DNA of 64,000 nt from GW2011-AR15 sp964428335. GTDB taxonomy: Archaea; Nanobdellota; Nanobdellia; Woesearchaeales; GW2011-AR15. Every line of letters begins with the position of its first letter. The first letter of the stretch is position 1. Positions 7,755 to 17,003 of this stretch are shown here, one piece after another. Position numbers and translations under genes: made by a program. The notes beneath the pieces were generated by a model. That model was not told where the DNA came from. It saw only the letters and a list, made by a program, of their open reading frames with translations, and did not search any database. The DNA lies in NCBI GenBank assembly GCA_964428335.1, contig CAYRXW010000002.1, positions 124,001 to 188,000 on the forward strand. Direction: 5' to 3'.

Positions 7755-8660
7755 TCAGAACATAGTCATAACAAAAATAGCAATCGTCATTAAGACAACA
7801 GAATGCTTAAGGCCTGAAGTTATATCTCCTTCTGCCATCTTCCCGATTATGACACCTGCAAAGAATCCTTGGATAACTGAAAGCATAAGAAATATCCCGT
7901 TTATGCTGGTCATCCACGTTGTAAGGGAGATGACAAAATTGGTTATAGAATCAAACCTGATTTCAGCGCTCATGACAACAGAAGGCCCGTTGTTTGAAGG
8001 CGTCGCTCCCAGTGTTCCTCCGCTAAGGCTTGAGAACATGCCTCCCTGCCCAGTTCCTACAAGGTATGGGACAAGCATCTTCTGAACTACTACCATGACA
8101 CCTATGAATATGAAAAAGATGATGTAAGACTGCACTATCTGGGCATGGATGCTTGCCCTTCTTTGCTCTTTTATCTTCTTAATCTCGATAAGGGAGGAAG
8201 TTATTGATTCCAGGACATCTTCCATGTTCCCTCCTGACTGTTCAGCCTCAATAACTGTTGCAATGCTCCTTCTTATGACATCATTCCTTGTATTATTGCT
8301 GAAGAACAAAAGGGATTTATGCACAGGTATTGCCCATTCGACCTGATGCCCTAGCTTCACAACGTATGGGGAAAGGGCGCCATAATCTATCTTGGAGATA
8401 TGTATTATTGCCCTAGATACAGGCATGCCGCTTTTTATTGCCCCTGTTAAGTTCCTTACAAAATCCAAAAACCTTGTCTCAATCTCTTTTTGCCTCTGGT
8501 TCTCTGCAAAAAAATCAATGAGCGGCATTATCCAAGACAATGTGACTGCCAGGACAATAAGGGGGACAAAAAAGTTAGTTTTCATGAATATTGCAACATC
8601 TATAAAAAAGACCATTGCCCCAAGCGCAATCCCGATAAGGTAATTATTCTTGAATTTCAT
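7755..8660 (-). CDS. TadC/FlaJ-like pilus membrane platform protein
   Basis: 301 aa, about five membrane helices. It has one type II secretion F domain between the second and third helices, with the typical GMPVSRAI start and EQSGGNMEDVLE segment. Such proteins form the inner-membrane platform that couples the assembly ATPase to pilin extraction. Last gene of the pilus operon, 6 nt after the 612-aa platform protein; having two T2SF proteins parallels TadB/TadC pairs. The run of T residues after the stop region on the minus strand fits termination near 7740. Confidence 0.85.
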   Translation of the reverse strand: MKFKNNYLIGIALGAMVFFIDVAIFMKTNFFVPLIVLAVTLSWIMPLIDFFAENQRQKEIETRFLDFVRNLTGAIKSGMPVSRAIIHISKIDYGALSPYVVKLGHQVEWAIPVHKSLLFFSNNTRNDVIRRSIATVIEAEQSGGNMEDVLESITSSLIEIKKIKEQRRASIHAQIVQSYIIFFIFIGVMVVVQKMLVPYLVGTGQGGMFSSLSGGTLGATPSNNGPSVVMSAEIRFDSITNFVISLTTWMTSINGIFLMLSVIQGFFAGVIIGKMAEGDITSGLKHSVVLMTIAIFVMTMF

Positions 8661-8666
8661 CTTTGC

Positions 8667-10505
8667 TCAAACCTCAGGCTGGTTAAATTCCAAAAATACC
8701 AAAAACAGTATATTTAATGCAGGTATTACTATATAAGTTCCTATTGTTATTATTGTATTCACATCCATCCCGCCAATCTTCCCACCTATGACTGAAACCA
8801 AGGATAAGGCAGTCACGAAAAATAAAGGTGCTGCAATTAAAACTCCTGTATATATGTCTGAATAAGTGCTCAAGGATTCAACATATTTCTGCCTTTCAAG
8901 CCTGTAGTTCAGGAGCGCTTCAGCGGATTTTTGCGACAAGTACTGCTTCAGATCTCCCCCAGTTTCAATTGTCGAGACAAAACCATCCAAAAATTCCTTG
9001 AACATCTCGCTTGGAGTGATAAGGGCTACAGCTTTCATGGCTGTCAGGATATCATACCCGAAAAATTCGATATAATTGGAAACCTTTTCTATCTCAATAG
9101 AGATCTCCCCATATTCCCTGGAATTTGAGATAAGCTTGAACATTGTAGCAGGGCTTACTCCTGCAGCAATTACTGAGGACATATGGTCAATCGCAAACGG
9201 AAGGTTGGTATTTATTGATCTTTTCCTTGTTTTTGCCTGCATGTTCGGGAAATAGATACTCATCCAGAATATTGCAGCAGAAATCCCGACAGATGCAAGG
9301 ATAGTCTTAAGCATTACAAATGCAAAATTCCCGCCCTGGACTGAAAAAAATATCACAGAGATTGGGAATGTTATCAAAAGAGTTATTATCGCAAGGAAAA
9401 AAGTGATATTGATATAGGTGCTTGCCAGGACTTTAAGGTTTGCAAACCTTACGCTCTTATAGACCTGCCTGAAGAATTCAGGATATTTTTCTATGAAATA
9501 GATGCTGATCTTCCTTACAGTAATATTAGCAAGATAGCCAATGGAGCTTGCCTTATAGATTTCAGGCTTCTTTTTTGAAATCAGGTTCTTTAGCTCTTTT
9601 ATCTGCTTTTCCAGAAGATATGGGTCCAGCACGTCTTCCTTCCCTACCTTTGCATCAACGCTCCTGTTCTCATACGAAAGGATAGAAGGGAGCACTTTTG
9701 TCTTTCCTAAATATTCCTTTTTCTTCTCTTTTCCCTTGAAGATGTATTCAAAGAATTCTTTGGAGAAAATCCCTCCGAATGTCACATTATCATCGTTATC
9801 CCATGGCTTATCTTTTGCCTTAACTGAGAATACTGCCCTTTCAAGGAAGCTTAACTTTACTGGCTTAGGGGCCTGCGGAAGGCTTTTTAGCCTAGGTATC
9901 TCAATTTCAATCTGTTTTTCAATCCTCTCAATCTTCTTCTCTATCGGCTCTTCCTTCTTCTGTGTCTTTATGCTTGCTTTCTCCTGCCTATCAAAGCTTA
10001 AGTCCAGCTCTCCAATATCAGGAAGGGCAGTTTTCTCTGCCTTTTTCTCTTCTGACCTGCCTGTTTTTTTCGCAGCTTCCTTTCTCTCATGCTTTTTTCT
10101 TGCAACTTTTTTCTCAATGCTTTTATGCTCATTCTCTATCTCAAAGTCAATCTCCTCAATCTCGATCTCATTTATCTTCGGGAGGACTGTCTCTTTTTTT
10201 GGGTTCTTTGAAAGCCTTAAAACAGCTTTCTCTGAATTTATCTCTTTTAGTATCTTTGAGTTTATCTCAAGGATCTTGTTTTTCAGTACAGTCCTGTAAT
10301 TCTCATATGAACTGATGACCTCTTCCTTTGTCCTTCCTGCAAGGATTTTCTTAAGGATGTCCGAATATTCCCTGTATTCTAATAATCCTCTCTGGTACCT
10401 GCTTTCGATCTCCTTTATCTCAGATATAACTTCATGTATGTTAGAATCAGCTTTCGCGATTTCAGAGAGGATATAACGTATCTCCAAAACAAGTTTTTTT
10501 ATCAT
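8667..10505 (-). CDS. Pilus platform protein with long charged N-terminal extension
   Basis: 612 aa. Residues 1 to about 330 are highly charged and largely coiled-coil, rich in Lys/Glu, with a KKHERKEAAKK-type stretch. Residues about 340-612 are a T2SF (TadC/FlaJ) domain with four membrane helices. The extension is unusual in size for this family and may reach the ATPase or pilin subunits in the cytoplasm; that is inference. The ATG overlaps the stop of the 58-aa gene. Confidence 0.82.
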   Translation of the reverse strand: MIKKLVLEIRYILSEIAKADSNIHEVISEIKEIESRYQRGLLEYREYSDILKKILAGRTKEEVISSYENYRTVLKNKILEINSKILKEINSEKAVLRLSKNPKKETVLPKINEIEIEEIDFEIENEHKSIEKKVARKKHERKEAAKKTGRSEEKKAEKTALPDIGELDLSFDRQEKASIKTQKKEEPIEKKIERIEKQIEIEIPRLKSLPQAPKPVKLSFLERAVFSVKAKDKPWDNDDNVTFGGIFSKEFFEYIFKGKEKKKEYLGKTKVLPSILSYENRSVDAKVGKEDVLDPYLLEKQIKELKNLISKKKPEIYKASSIGYLANITVRKISIYFIEKYPEFFRQVYKSVRFANLKVLASTYINITFFLAIITLLITFPISVIFFSVQGGNFAFVMLKTILASVGISAAIFWMSIYFPNMQAKTRKRSINTNLPFAIDHMSSVIAAGVSPATMFKLISNSREYGEISIEIEKVSNYIEFFGYDILTAMKAVALITPSEMFKEFLDGFVSTIETGGDLKQYLSQKSAEALLNYRLERQKYVESLSTYSDIYTGVLIAAPLFFVTALSLVSVIGGKIGGMDVNTIITIGTYIVIPALNILFLVFLEFNQPEV

Positions 10506-10678
10506 GTTAGCTCTTTTTTTATCAAATAGGTCAGGAGCGCAATTTCTTTTTTTATAAGTTCAAGCTTGAGCGAAGCGACATCTAAGCTCTCTTTACTTTC
10601 ATATTCCCTGTTTTTTATTTCATCGAATATCTCGCTTAATACTTCCAGCCTGTCCAGGTTCTCTTCTATCTTTTTCAT
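10502..10678 (-). CDS. Small coupled pilus-operon protein, 58 aa
   Basis: Predicted almost entirely helical, starting MKKIEENLDRLEVLSEI and ending LIKKELT. Its ATG overlaps the ATPase stop (ATGA) and its TGA overlaps the ATG of the 612-aa platform gene. It is therefore locked into the translation chain between ATPase and platform, which supports a real gene despite the length. Likely a small coiled-coil adaptor between the two; no family recognised. Confidence 0.7.
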   Translation of the reverse strand: MKKIEENLDRLEVLSEIFDEIKNREYESKESLDVASLKLELIKKEIALLTYLIKKELT

Positions 10679-12222
10679 ATTATCTTATACTCTCTTAGTA
10701 CTTTATTCCTGTCAAGGTAGTATTCTTTCACTACATCATTCACCCTTTTGAAATCTGTCTCCTTCCTGTTTGACATGGCAGTGAGAAGCATGGCCCTAAG
10801 CTCGATCTCTTTTGCAAGGTCCTTAACATTCTTTCCAGTTCTCTTGCTTATCTTAGCAAGCAGGGATAAAGTCTTCTTCTGCTGAATCTTATCTGTTGCA
10901 GGATCCCATTCAAAAGGTATGTTAAAATTAAGCCCGGTGTTCGTGACTTCCTGGATTTCTACCAGTTCCTTCATCCTCCTGATGTTCTTATCCATTTCTT
11001 TCTTGTGTGTCATGACGCATACGATGTCAAGAGATTCAATCAATGCAGGTGAAAGGCTTATAGGAGGAGTCTGTAGTCTTCTGACAAGGGTCTCGACACT
11101 TCCGGCATGGAAAGTCCCAAATGAACTGTGCCCTGAGGCCATCCCCTGGAACAGGACAAATGCCTCATTGCCCCTGATTTCTCCGACAATCACGTAATCA
11201 GGCGCTTGCCTGAAGCTTTCCCTAAGCAGGTCAAAAAGCGTGATTTCTCCGTATTCTTTTCCCATTAAATTAGGGATTCCAAAACCTGTTCTTGTCACAG
11301 TTGGCATCCAGTTGTCATGGTTTAGGTTAAGTTCTCTTGTATCTTCAATTGAAACGACCCTTGCATCAGGCGGGATGAATGTAAGGATGGCATTAAGAAA
11401 GGTTGTCTTTCCACTTGCAGTCTCTCCAATAACCATGCAGTTCATCTTATGTTCAATTGCAAGCCAAAGATAACCTAATACCAATGGGCTTGTTGTTCCA
11501 AAACCTACTAGGTGGACAGGAGTCCATGGCTCGGCAGTAAACTTCCTGATTGTAAATGTCGGCCCTCTTGTAGTAACATCTTCTGAATAAGTGGCATTAA
11601 CCCTTGACCCGTCAGGCAAGGTCCCATCCAAAAGCGGCTTTGCATATGACACATACCTTCCGCATTTTTGCGCAAGCTTCTCAACAAAATCAGTAAGCTC
11701 CTGGATATTTGTAAACATGACCGTGCTTCTCATGTTTTCATATTTCCTATGCACAATATATATGGGGAAATCAAGGCCGTTGCATTCAATATCTTCAATA
11801 TAATAATCATTGAGCAAAGGTTCAACCCTGTTCAGCCCGACAGAATCCCTGAATATATAATACATAAGCTTAAGGTAAGTTTCCTTTGAGACCTTTGTCC
11901 CAAGTTCAATAAGAATGCTTTGGACATTTTTTTCCAGGTACTTTATTATCTGGCTTATTTTTTCAACCTTTACAATGCTTATATTGATCATCTCTTCCAA
12001 TGCAAGCATTATCAGTCTGAGAATTTCTCTTTCAGAATCGCTAAGCTGCGGCTCTTCAACAGCATACATAAGCTCTTTTTTAGATTCATCCCAGAATATG
12101 TGGGCATATGCATAAGGAGGCATAAGAGGATATTTTACATTGATCCTTTGCCTCTCTTTGATATCAGGAAGTTCAACTATCTCCCTGTGCTGCTCTATCT
12201 TGAATATTGTTTCTTCATCCAT
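10675..12222 (-). CDS. Type II/IV secretion-family pilus assembly ATPase
   Basis: 515 aa cytoplasmic hexameric motor of the TadA/FlaI/GspE class that powers pilin polymerisation. An N-terminal domain (1 to about 240) precedes the motor. Walker A GETASGKTT (266-274), Asp box SIEDTREL (291-298), Walker B DYVIVGEIRG (342-351) and His box HSSFGTFHA (365-373) are all intact. There is a single ATPase and no separate retraction ATPase in the operon. Overlaps the upstream pilin-like gene by 8 nt. Confidence 0.92.
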   Translation of the reverse strand: MDEETIFKIEQHREIVELPDIKERQRINVKYPLMPPYAYAHIFWDESKKELMYAVEEPQLSDSEREILRLIMLALEEMINISIVKVEKISQIIKYLEKNVQSILIELGTKVSKETYLKLMYYIFRDSVGLNRVEPLLNDYYIEDIECNGLDFPIYIVHRKYENMRSTVMFTNIQELTDFVEKLAQKCGRYVSYAKPLLDGTLPDGSRVNATYSEDVTTRGPTFTIRKFTAEPWTPVHLVGFGTTSPLVLGYLWLAIEHKMNCMVIGETASGKTTFLNAILTFIPPDARVVSIEDTRELNLNHDNWMPTVTRTGFGIPNLMGKEYGEITLFDLLRESFRQAPDYVIVGEIRGNEAFVLFQGMASGHSSFGTFHAGSVETLVRRLQTPPISLSPALIESLDIVCVMTHKKEMDKNIRRMKELVEIQEVTNTGLNFNIPFEWDPATDKIQQKKTLSLLAKISKRTGKNVKDLAKEIELRAMLLTAMSNRKETDFKRVNDVVKEYYLDRNKVLREYKII

Positions 12223-12946
12223 TTCTTATCCTTATATCCTTGACCTGGACCTGCAAAAAGTCAGCGTAGCTATTTAATGTGAATACTAAATCATAATCTG
12301 AAAAATTGGTGAACATGTGAGCGATTATCTTGGCTTTTCCAAGGTTTGACCTATTTCCATGAGGCACCATCTCAACATAGCCAAGGCCTCTTGCCGAAGA
12401 GATGTTTCCATTCAGGTTGAATGTAAATACACCTTCCATATTCTCTCCGTTGAAACTGACATTCTCGATTATCTGTGAAGTATTAAAATAGACGAGGTTT
12501 TCCTTGCTCCCAAGCTTGTTTCCGACAACTTTAAACGTGTCATTCTTTATCTCTGTTTCCATGACATAATAATCATTCAGTTCATAACTCCTCACATTTG
12601 CATTGCTGGATATGACAAGGTTGCCTATCCTTGAGCTGGTTCTAGGGCTTACTATCTCGGATTTTGTTTCCAGCTCCCATATTATCTGGTCATTTCTGAA
12701 TTTCATTTCGCCATCCCGTATCTCAAATGAGACAGTGGCCTGGCTTCCTTCTCCCTGGTTCGCAACTTCAGTGATCCTTTTGTCCAGGTCAAGCATCACT
12801 TCCTTCACTTTCTCAAAAACAGACCTGTCCTTAAGCTCAGTCAATAGCGGAATCCCAGTATTAAGTATAAGTACAAGCGCTAAGACAGCAACCATTGTAT
12901 ATATGATTGCAGAAACCCATATCTCCCCTTTTTTTTTATTGCTCAT
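12215..12946 (-). CDS. Prepilin-like protein, class III signal peptide
   Basis: 243 aa. N terminus KKKG followed by EIWVSAIIYTMVAVLALVL fits archaeal prepilin peptidase cleavage after Gly and a hydrophobic pilin helix. The rest is a beta-rich extracellular domain with several NxS/T sequons. Large for a major pilin, so a minor or adhesive pilin is plausible. Overlaps its neighbours by 4 and 8 nt. Confidence 0.72.
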   Translation of the reverse strand: MSNKKKGEIWVSAIIYTMVAVLALVLILNTGIPLLTELKDRSVFEKVKEVMLDLDKRITEVANQGEGSQATVSFEIRDGEMKFRNDQIIWELETKSEIVSPRTSSRIGNLVISSNANVRSYELNDYYVMETEIKNDTFKVVGNKLGSKENLVYFNTSQIIENVSFNGENMEGVFTFNLNGNISSARGLGYVEMVPHGNRSNLGKAKIIAHMFTNFSDYDLVFTLNSYADFLQVQVKDIRIRNG

Positions 12947-13311
12947 TTTTTTATACCTGTGCTGTTGCAGTCATTTATGAAAAAATAATATTCTTCATCT
13001 CCTGTAAGATTGACAACAAAGTTCCGTGTGCTGCCTTTAACTATGATTGGATCAAAATGCTGGACAAAGCTCTCTTCCCCTTTAAACAATGTGATTTTTG
13101 AGATATTTGCCTTAAAGCTGCTTACTTCAACAGCAGTGTTTCTCTCACCTTCAAATATATTGACGTCAAAATCAGACTTCGAGCATGCAAAATCTTTCTT
13201 TGTAGAGTCTATGCTGCTAAAGCTCAAGTCAAGGAAATTCACAATCTGCACCACAAACACAAGTGTTACAGCTATAAGGAAAAACCCAAGCAGGATATTG
13301 AGCTTTGACAT
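12943..13311 (-). CDS. Small pilin-like exported protein
   Basis: 122 aa. N-terminal hydrophobic helix directly after MSKLN, then a beta-rich domain with two Cys residues (ACSKSD and NDCNST) that could form a disulfide. The start at 13311 overlaps the upstream stop as TAATG; an in-frame ATG at 13320 is possible. The signal is less typical of prepilin cleavage than its neighbours, so it could be a membrane-anchored pseudopilin. Confidence 0.6.
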   Translation of the reverse strand: MSKLNILLGFFLIAVTLVFVVQIVNFLDLSFSSIDSTKKDFACSKSDFDVNIFEGERNTAVEVSSFKANISKITLFKGEESFVQHFDPIIVKGSTRNFVVNLTGDEEYYFFINDCNSTGIKK

Positions 13312-13826
13312 TATTCGCATTCCTCCACTTCATCTATATCTATCCTGTTATCTGTGCATATATCCACGCTGCTTGAGGTATATTCAATGATTGGGGAAAT
13401 GATCACTTTGCTTGGCGGGACTGTGAAAGGGCTAAGGTCATCAGTAAGCGTGATATTTATGTCAAACTTCGTCCTGTTGTGCGCACCAAGGTTCCTGATG
13501 ACATCAGTGGTCTTGATATTATCATAATAATCAAGCAGGAATATTCTCACTCCTTTAGCTGCAACAGTTCCCTGGTTTTCAACAATCACTTCAAAATTGT
13601 TAGTTCCGCTCCTGTTATAGCATATGAACTTCTCATCGCCTATCTCAAGGACCTCAAGTGAGAGGTCAAGCGAGCATTTCAATCCCCTTTCAATCTTGTC
13701 TGTCGCCTTCTCTGTAAGTTCAGCAGTAGAATCCTGGGTGAAATTCATGACAATTGCGCCAAGTATCATCGTAAAAGCTATCAGTATTACAGTAGCAATC
13801 AGCGGCGAAATAGCTTTTTTCAGCAT
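13311..13826 (-). CDS. Prepilin, archaeal type IV pilin N-terminal domain
   Basis: 171 aa. KKA followed by ISPLIATVILIAFTMILG is a textbook archaeal pilin N terminus. ATG 13826 is chosen over one 39 nt upstream because GGAGGAG stands 8 nt before it and it gives the expected short signal. Extracellular part contains sequons and Cys residues. Best candidate for the major pilin of the system. Confidence 0.82.
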   Translation of the reverse strand: MLKKAISPLIATVILIAFTMILGAIVMNFTQDSTAELTEKATDKIERGLKCSLDLSLEVLEIGDEKFICYNRSGTNNFEVIVENQGTVAAKGVRIFLLDYYDNIKTTDVIRNLGAHNRTKFDINITLTDDLSPFTVPPSKVIISPIIEYTSSSVDICTDNRIDIDEVEECE

Positions 13827-14281
13827 TGTTTTATCTCCTCCTTGGATATTCCCTGCTCTTCGCAAAATATGTCCTTTCCATCCCTTCTTACAATAGGGAC
13901 AATTGTAAACTGGGACAGCGTCCCTTTTTTTAAAAGGGAAATCTTTTCAGTATCTCCTGAACCAAGGGTTGTTTCGATGACTGAAGAATAAAGATAGTCT
14001 TCTTCATCAGGATAAATTCCCACAGTTCTAAGCTGGAAAGAAGTGATATCAAAATTATTTGTATTTGTCAGGTTAAACACAAGCTTCCTTGAATTCTGGC
14101 AATATCCGTCAATGCTTATCCCTACCTGGGAACAGACCAAAGGGTCAGTCCTTGATTTTATTTCCTCGCTTCTTGTCTGCGCCTGTTCGATTGACCAATT
14201 ATAAAGGACAAAGCTTATCCCTACAACCATCCCAAATAGAAGTATCCAGCTGATGTATTGGCTCTGACCTCTTTTTCCCAT
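13820..14281 (-). CDS. Prepilin-like protein
   Basis: 153 aa. MGKRG followed by QSQYISWILLFGMVVGIS resembles a class III signal with Gly at the cleavage site. The mature domain has four or more Cys residues, including a C-terminal pair near the end. Overlaps the next gene by 7 nt. Minor pilin is the likeliest role. Confidence 0.7.
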   Translation of the reverse strand: MGKRGQSQYISWILLFGMVVGISFVLYNWSIEQAQTRSEEIKSRTDPLVCSQVGISIDGYCQNSRKLVFNLTNTNNFDITSFQLRTVGIYPDEEDYLYSSVIETTLGSGDTEKISLLKKGTLSQFTIVPIVRRDGKDIFCEEQGISKEEIKQC

Positions 14282-14283
14282 TT

Positions 14284-14745
14284 TTATTCACCTATGAAAA
14301 GCACTTTAACTTCAGGTTTCCTCAAATCAAAAGTGAAACTGTAAGTCTCATTATTGTAATTTACATCAATTTCACTATTGCTCACTGCAATGCTTTCTTC
14401 TTCCCCAACTAAACTACCTGAAATCAAGACTGGTTGATTTAAATAATTAACTATGTATATATTATCCTGATATGAATACAGAGCAAGTATCTTTATGTCT
14501 ATATTCCTGCTGTTTCCGAATTCAATGAAATGTTCTGTAAAATTGCTAAGTTCCTTTGTTATGTTCTTGTTGGCATAAATTGCATTGTTGATAACTACAG
14601 TTGCTTCATATTTATAGTTATCAAACAAATCTTCTGACTTCTTGAAATTCTGGGAGTCTACAATCTTGCTGTTGCTTACAATCAAAAAAACAAGGGAAGT
14701 AAGTATTATTGCTGCAAAAAGGTAAAACTGCGACTTATTGTTCAT
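14284..14745 (-). CDS. Prepilin-like protein, 153 aa
   Basis: N terminus MNNKS followed by QFYLFAAIILTSLVFLIV, again pilin-like. The remainder is a small beta-rich domain with sequons and no Cys. It overlaps the end of the 754-aa surface protein gene by 11 nt and precedes the next pilin-like gene by 2 nt. Confidence 0.65.
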   Translation of the reverse strand: MNNKSQFYLFAAIILTSLVFLIVSNSKIVDSQNFKKSEDLFDNYKYEATVVINNAIYANKNITKELSNFTEHFIEFGNSRNIDIKILALYSYQDNIYIVNYLNQPVLISGSLVGEEESIAVSNSEIDVNYNNETYSFTFDLRKPEVKVLFIGE

Positions 14746-16999
14746 CTATAAAAACCTCTTTCATTCCTTCCCGTGATGTTCTCCTTTCAAGGAAGTAGGA
14801 ATATTTTCCGGTTCCTTTATCAGAAGAATTTGATTTTATCTTATATGCAGGGTCAATTATCATCCTTATGAAATTAGTATCGCTTATGACATAGCTGAAA
14901 GATGGGGTCATTCTTTCTAAAAATCCCTCTTCAAGGTATTTTTCGCTGTTTGCAAAGTTTTTGGTTTTTTTTGTATTGAATATGAAAAGGCTATCAAGCA
15001 CTGATATTTCAGAAGCGTTTATCTTCCCGTTTTGCTCACTTCCAATATAGCTTACTTCTGAATCTGTAGCCATGCCGATTCTTGTTTCAGAATCGTGAAA
15101 ACTTATGTGTTTGGTGTTTGTTGGAGCAACAGTGTTATCTTCATAAATCCCAGAAAGTTTCAGGCTTTTGCTTGTCAGGTTAAAATTAGCTTCAACATCA
15201 TTAACTGAAAAAAAGACGTCATAAATTCCTTCGCTTGGTGCCATATAGCTTATATTATATTTTCCATTTCCATTGTCAAACACGAAAATGGGGTAAGATG
15301 ATCCTCCTATGCTCATGCTGAATGCTGATTGTTGGACATTTGAGACTGGCTCACCTGAAGAGCGAATTTCAACAGTGAAGGTGCTTATTGTGTTTTCAAA
15401 TGATTCAGCATCGCTGTAAATTACCTCATCTGGATAGGCAAGCCCATCAATTGCAAAGCTAAGTGTCTTGAATGCGGTGTTCCCGCTCATATCTGTGCAT
15501 TTTATTACGTATGCATAATTTTGATCAAACAGTTCAAGCATCATTTCATGATATGTAGTATTGGTATACCTGAATTCTGTAGAATTTGCCGAGCAGACAG
15601 CCTGTTCATCAGTCATTGCCTTGATTTTCACTATTGTATCAGCAGATGTGACATTTGGGTATGCCCATATTGTTGGTGGAGTGAAGTCAGCAAGTGTTTC
15701 TTCATTCGAGCAGCTTCTTAGGCCAGCATAATTAACTGCGCATACATTCAGTTCAAAATCCCCAGAGCTTAGGTTAGGATAAGTGAAACTAAGACCTGTC
15801 GTATAATTGACCTTGTAGGCTGAACCGTTTGCATATGTCAAATTAAGAAGGTATATTCTTAAATCCGACTCAATATCAGAGGATGCTTCCCATGCATACC
15901 TTAATCCGGAAGCATCTTTTCTTTGGTCAGCAATCTTAGGTTTTGCTGGCCTTGTGCTATCTATAGAAAAATTTATTGAGCTTATTCTTCCCCAGTTTCC
16001 AGCGAGGTCTTTTGGCTTTATTTTGAAATAATAATGCCCTGAAGAGAGCCCTGAAAATGATTTTCTTATTAGTGATGCAAATCCAGTGATGCTTCCTTCT
16101 GGGATATCATCAGGTATAGTACTTGGATCTTTTGAAAGTGAATAGCTGAATCCAGATACGCCTGACAGGTTATCATATCCTATCCAGGAAAAGTTTACTG
16201 TACTTGAAGATACCCATATGTCTTCATTCTGAATCCCAGGATATTTATTGTTTGACATGTTAAGATAGCTTCCATAAGCTATCAAGGAAGGAGTTTTATT
16301 ATCTATTGTAAAATTTATCCTTGTCTTTGCTTTAAGGCTGCCTGAATTTATCACAGTCAGGTTTATGTAAATGGTTGAGTTGTTAGGTATTCCTGTAAAA
16401 TCTGAAACTACAGTTAAATTCTCTGTTAGGGTTTCTTCGATAATGCTGCCATCAGGGTGCAGAAGCAGGTAATTATATTTTAAAGGTATATCCAAAAATT
16501 CAGATTCATCATCTGTAGCATTGTACCATTCAATTATATGGATGGCAGGGGAATAAAACCTGCTTGCCCTAATTATTGCCTTCCCCGGGTTTGTTGTATC
16601 AAGTCCTGAACCTGTAAAATTATAGTAAATCGAGTCGTTTGCAACATTAAGTTTTGTCGAGTAATTTACCTGGTAATAGACCATTTTCCTTCCTGGACTT
16701 TCATTTAATACCCACAGCTTGTTTGAAAGGCAAACTTCCCATAAAGACCATCCAGAAGAGCTATTGGAGGGAAGTGACAGGGAATTGATGTACCTGCATT
16801 TTAGCGCTTTTGTAGCGTTGTATTCAAGGCTTAGCATTACATGCCTTTGAGACGTATATTCCTGATTAGTGGTTTCCAGGCCAGTTACTCCCAGGTTATT
16901 GATTGTTATCTCAGTCTCAATGCCCATTGACAGGTGGATAGCTAAACTGATTAGGAAAAAGTAAGCTGCTGCCAGATATATTTTTTTGTTATTAACCAT
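14735..16999 (-). CDS. Large secreted surface protein, paralogue of the 1187-aa protein
   Basis: 754 aa with an N-terminal signal/anchor helix (7-25). The ectodomain starts ITINNLGVTGLETTNQEYTS and contains repeated Ig/fibronectin-like segments (GHYYFKIKPKDLAGNWG, SINFSIDSTRP) and dozens of NxS/T sequons. These imply heavy N-glycosylation. The same block order occurs in residues about 446-1187 of the gene upstream, so the two arose by duplication. Likely a pilus-associated adhesin or cell-surface sheath protein. Five nt from its neighbour. Confidence 0.7.
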   Translation of the reverse strand: MVNNKKIYLAAAYFFLISLAIHLSMGIETEITINNLGVTGLETTNQEYTSQRHVMLSLEYNATKALKCRYINSLSLPSNSSSGWSLWEVCLSNKLWVLNESPGRKMVYYQVNYSTKLNVANDSIYYNFTGSGLDTTNPGKAIIRASRFYSPAIHIIEWYNATDDESEFLDIPLKYNYLLLHPDGSIIEETLTENLTVVSDFTGIPNNSTIYINLTVINSGSLKAKTRINFTIDNKTPSLIAYGSYLNMSNNKYPGIQNEDIWVSSSTVNFSWIGYDNLSGVSGFSYSLSKDPSTIPDDIPEGSITGFASLIRKSFSGLSSGHYYFKIKPKDLAGNWGRISSINFSIDSTRPAKPKIADQRKDASGLRYAWEASSDIESDLRIYLLNLTYANGSAYKVNYTTGLSFTYPNLSSGDFELNVCAVNYAGLRSCSNEETLADFTPPTIWAYPNVTSADTIVKIKAMTDEQAVCSANSTEFRYTNTTYHEMMLELFDQNYAYVIKCTDMSGNTAFKTLSFAIDGLAYPDEVIYSDAESFENTISTFTVEIRSSGEPVSNVQQSAFSMSIGGSSYPIFVFDNGNGKYNISYMAPSEGIYDVFFSVNDVEANFNLTSKSLKLSGIYEDNTVAPTNTKHISFHDSETRIGMATDSEVSYIGSEQNGKINASEISVLDSLFIFNTKKTKNFANSEKYLEEGFLERMTPSFSYVISDTNFIRMIIDPAYKIKSNSSDKGTGKYSYFLERRTSREGMKEVFIDEQ

Positions 17000-17003
17000 C
17001 TTC

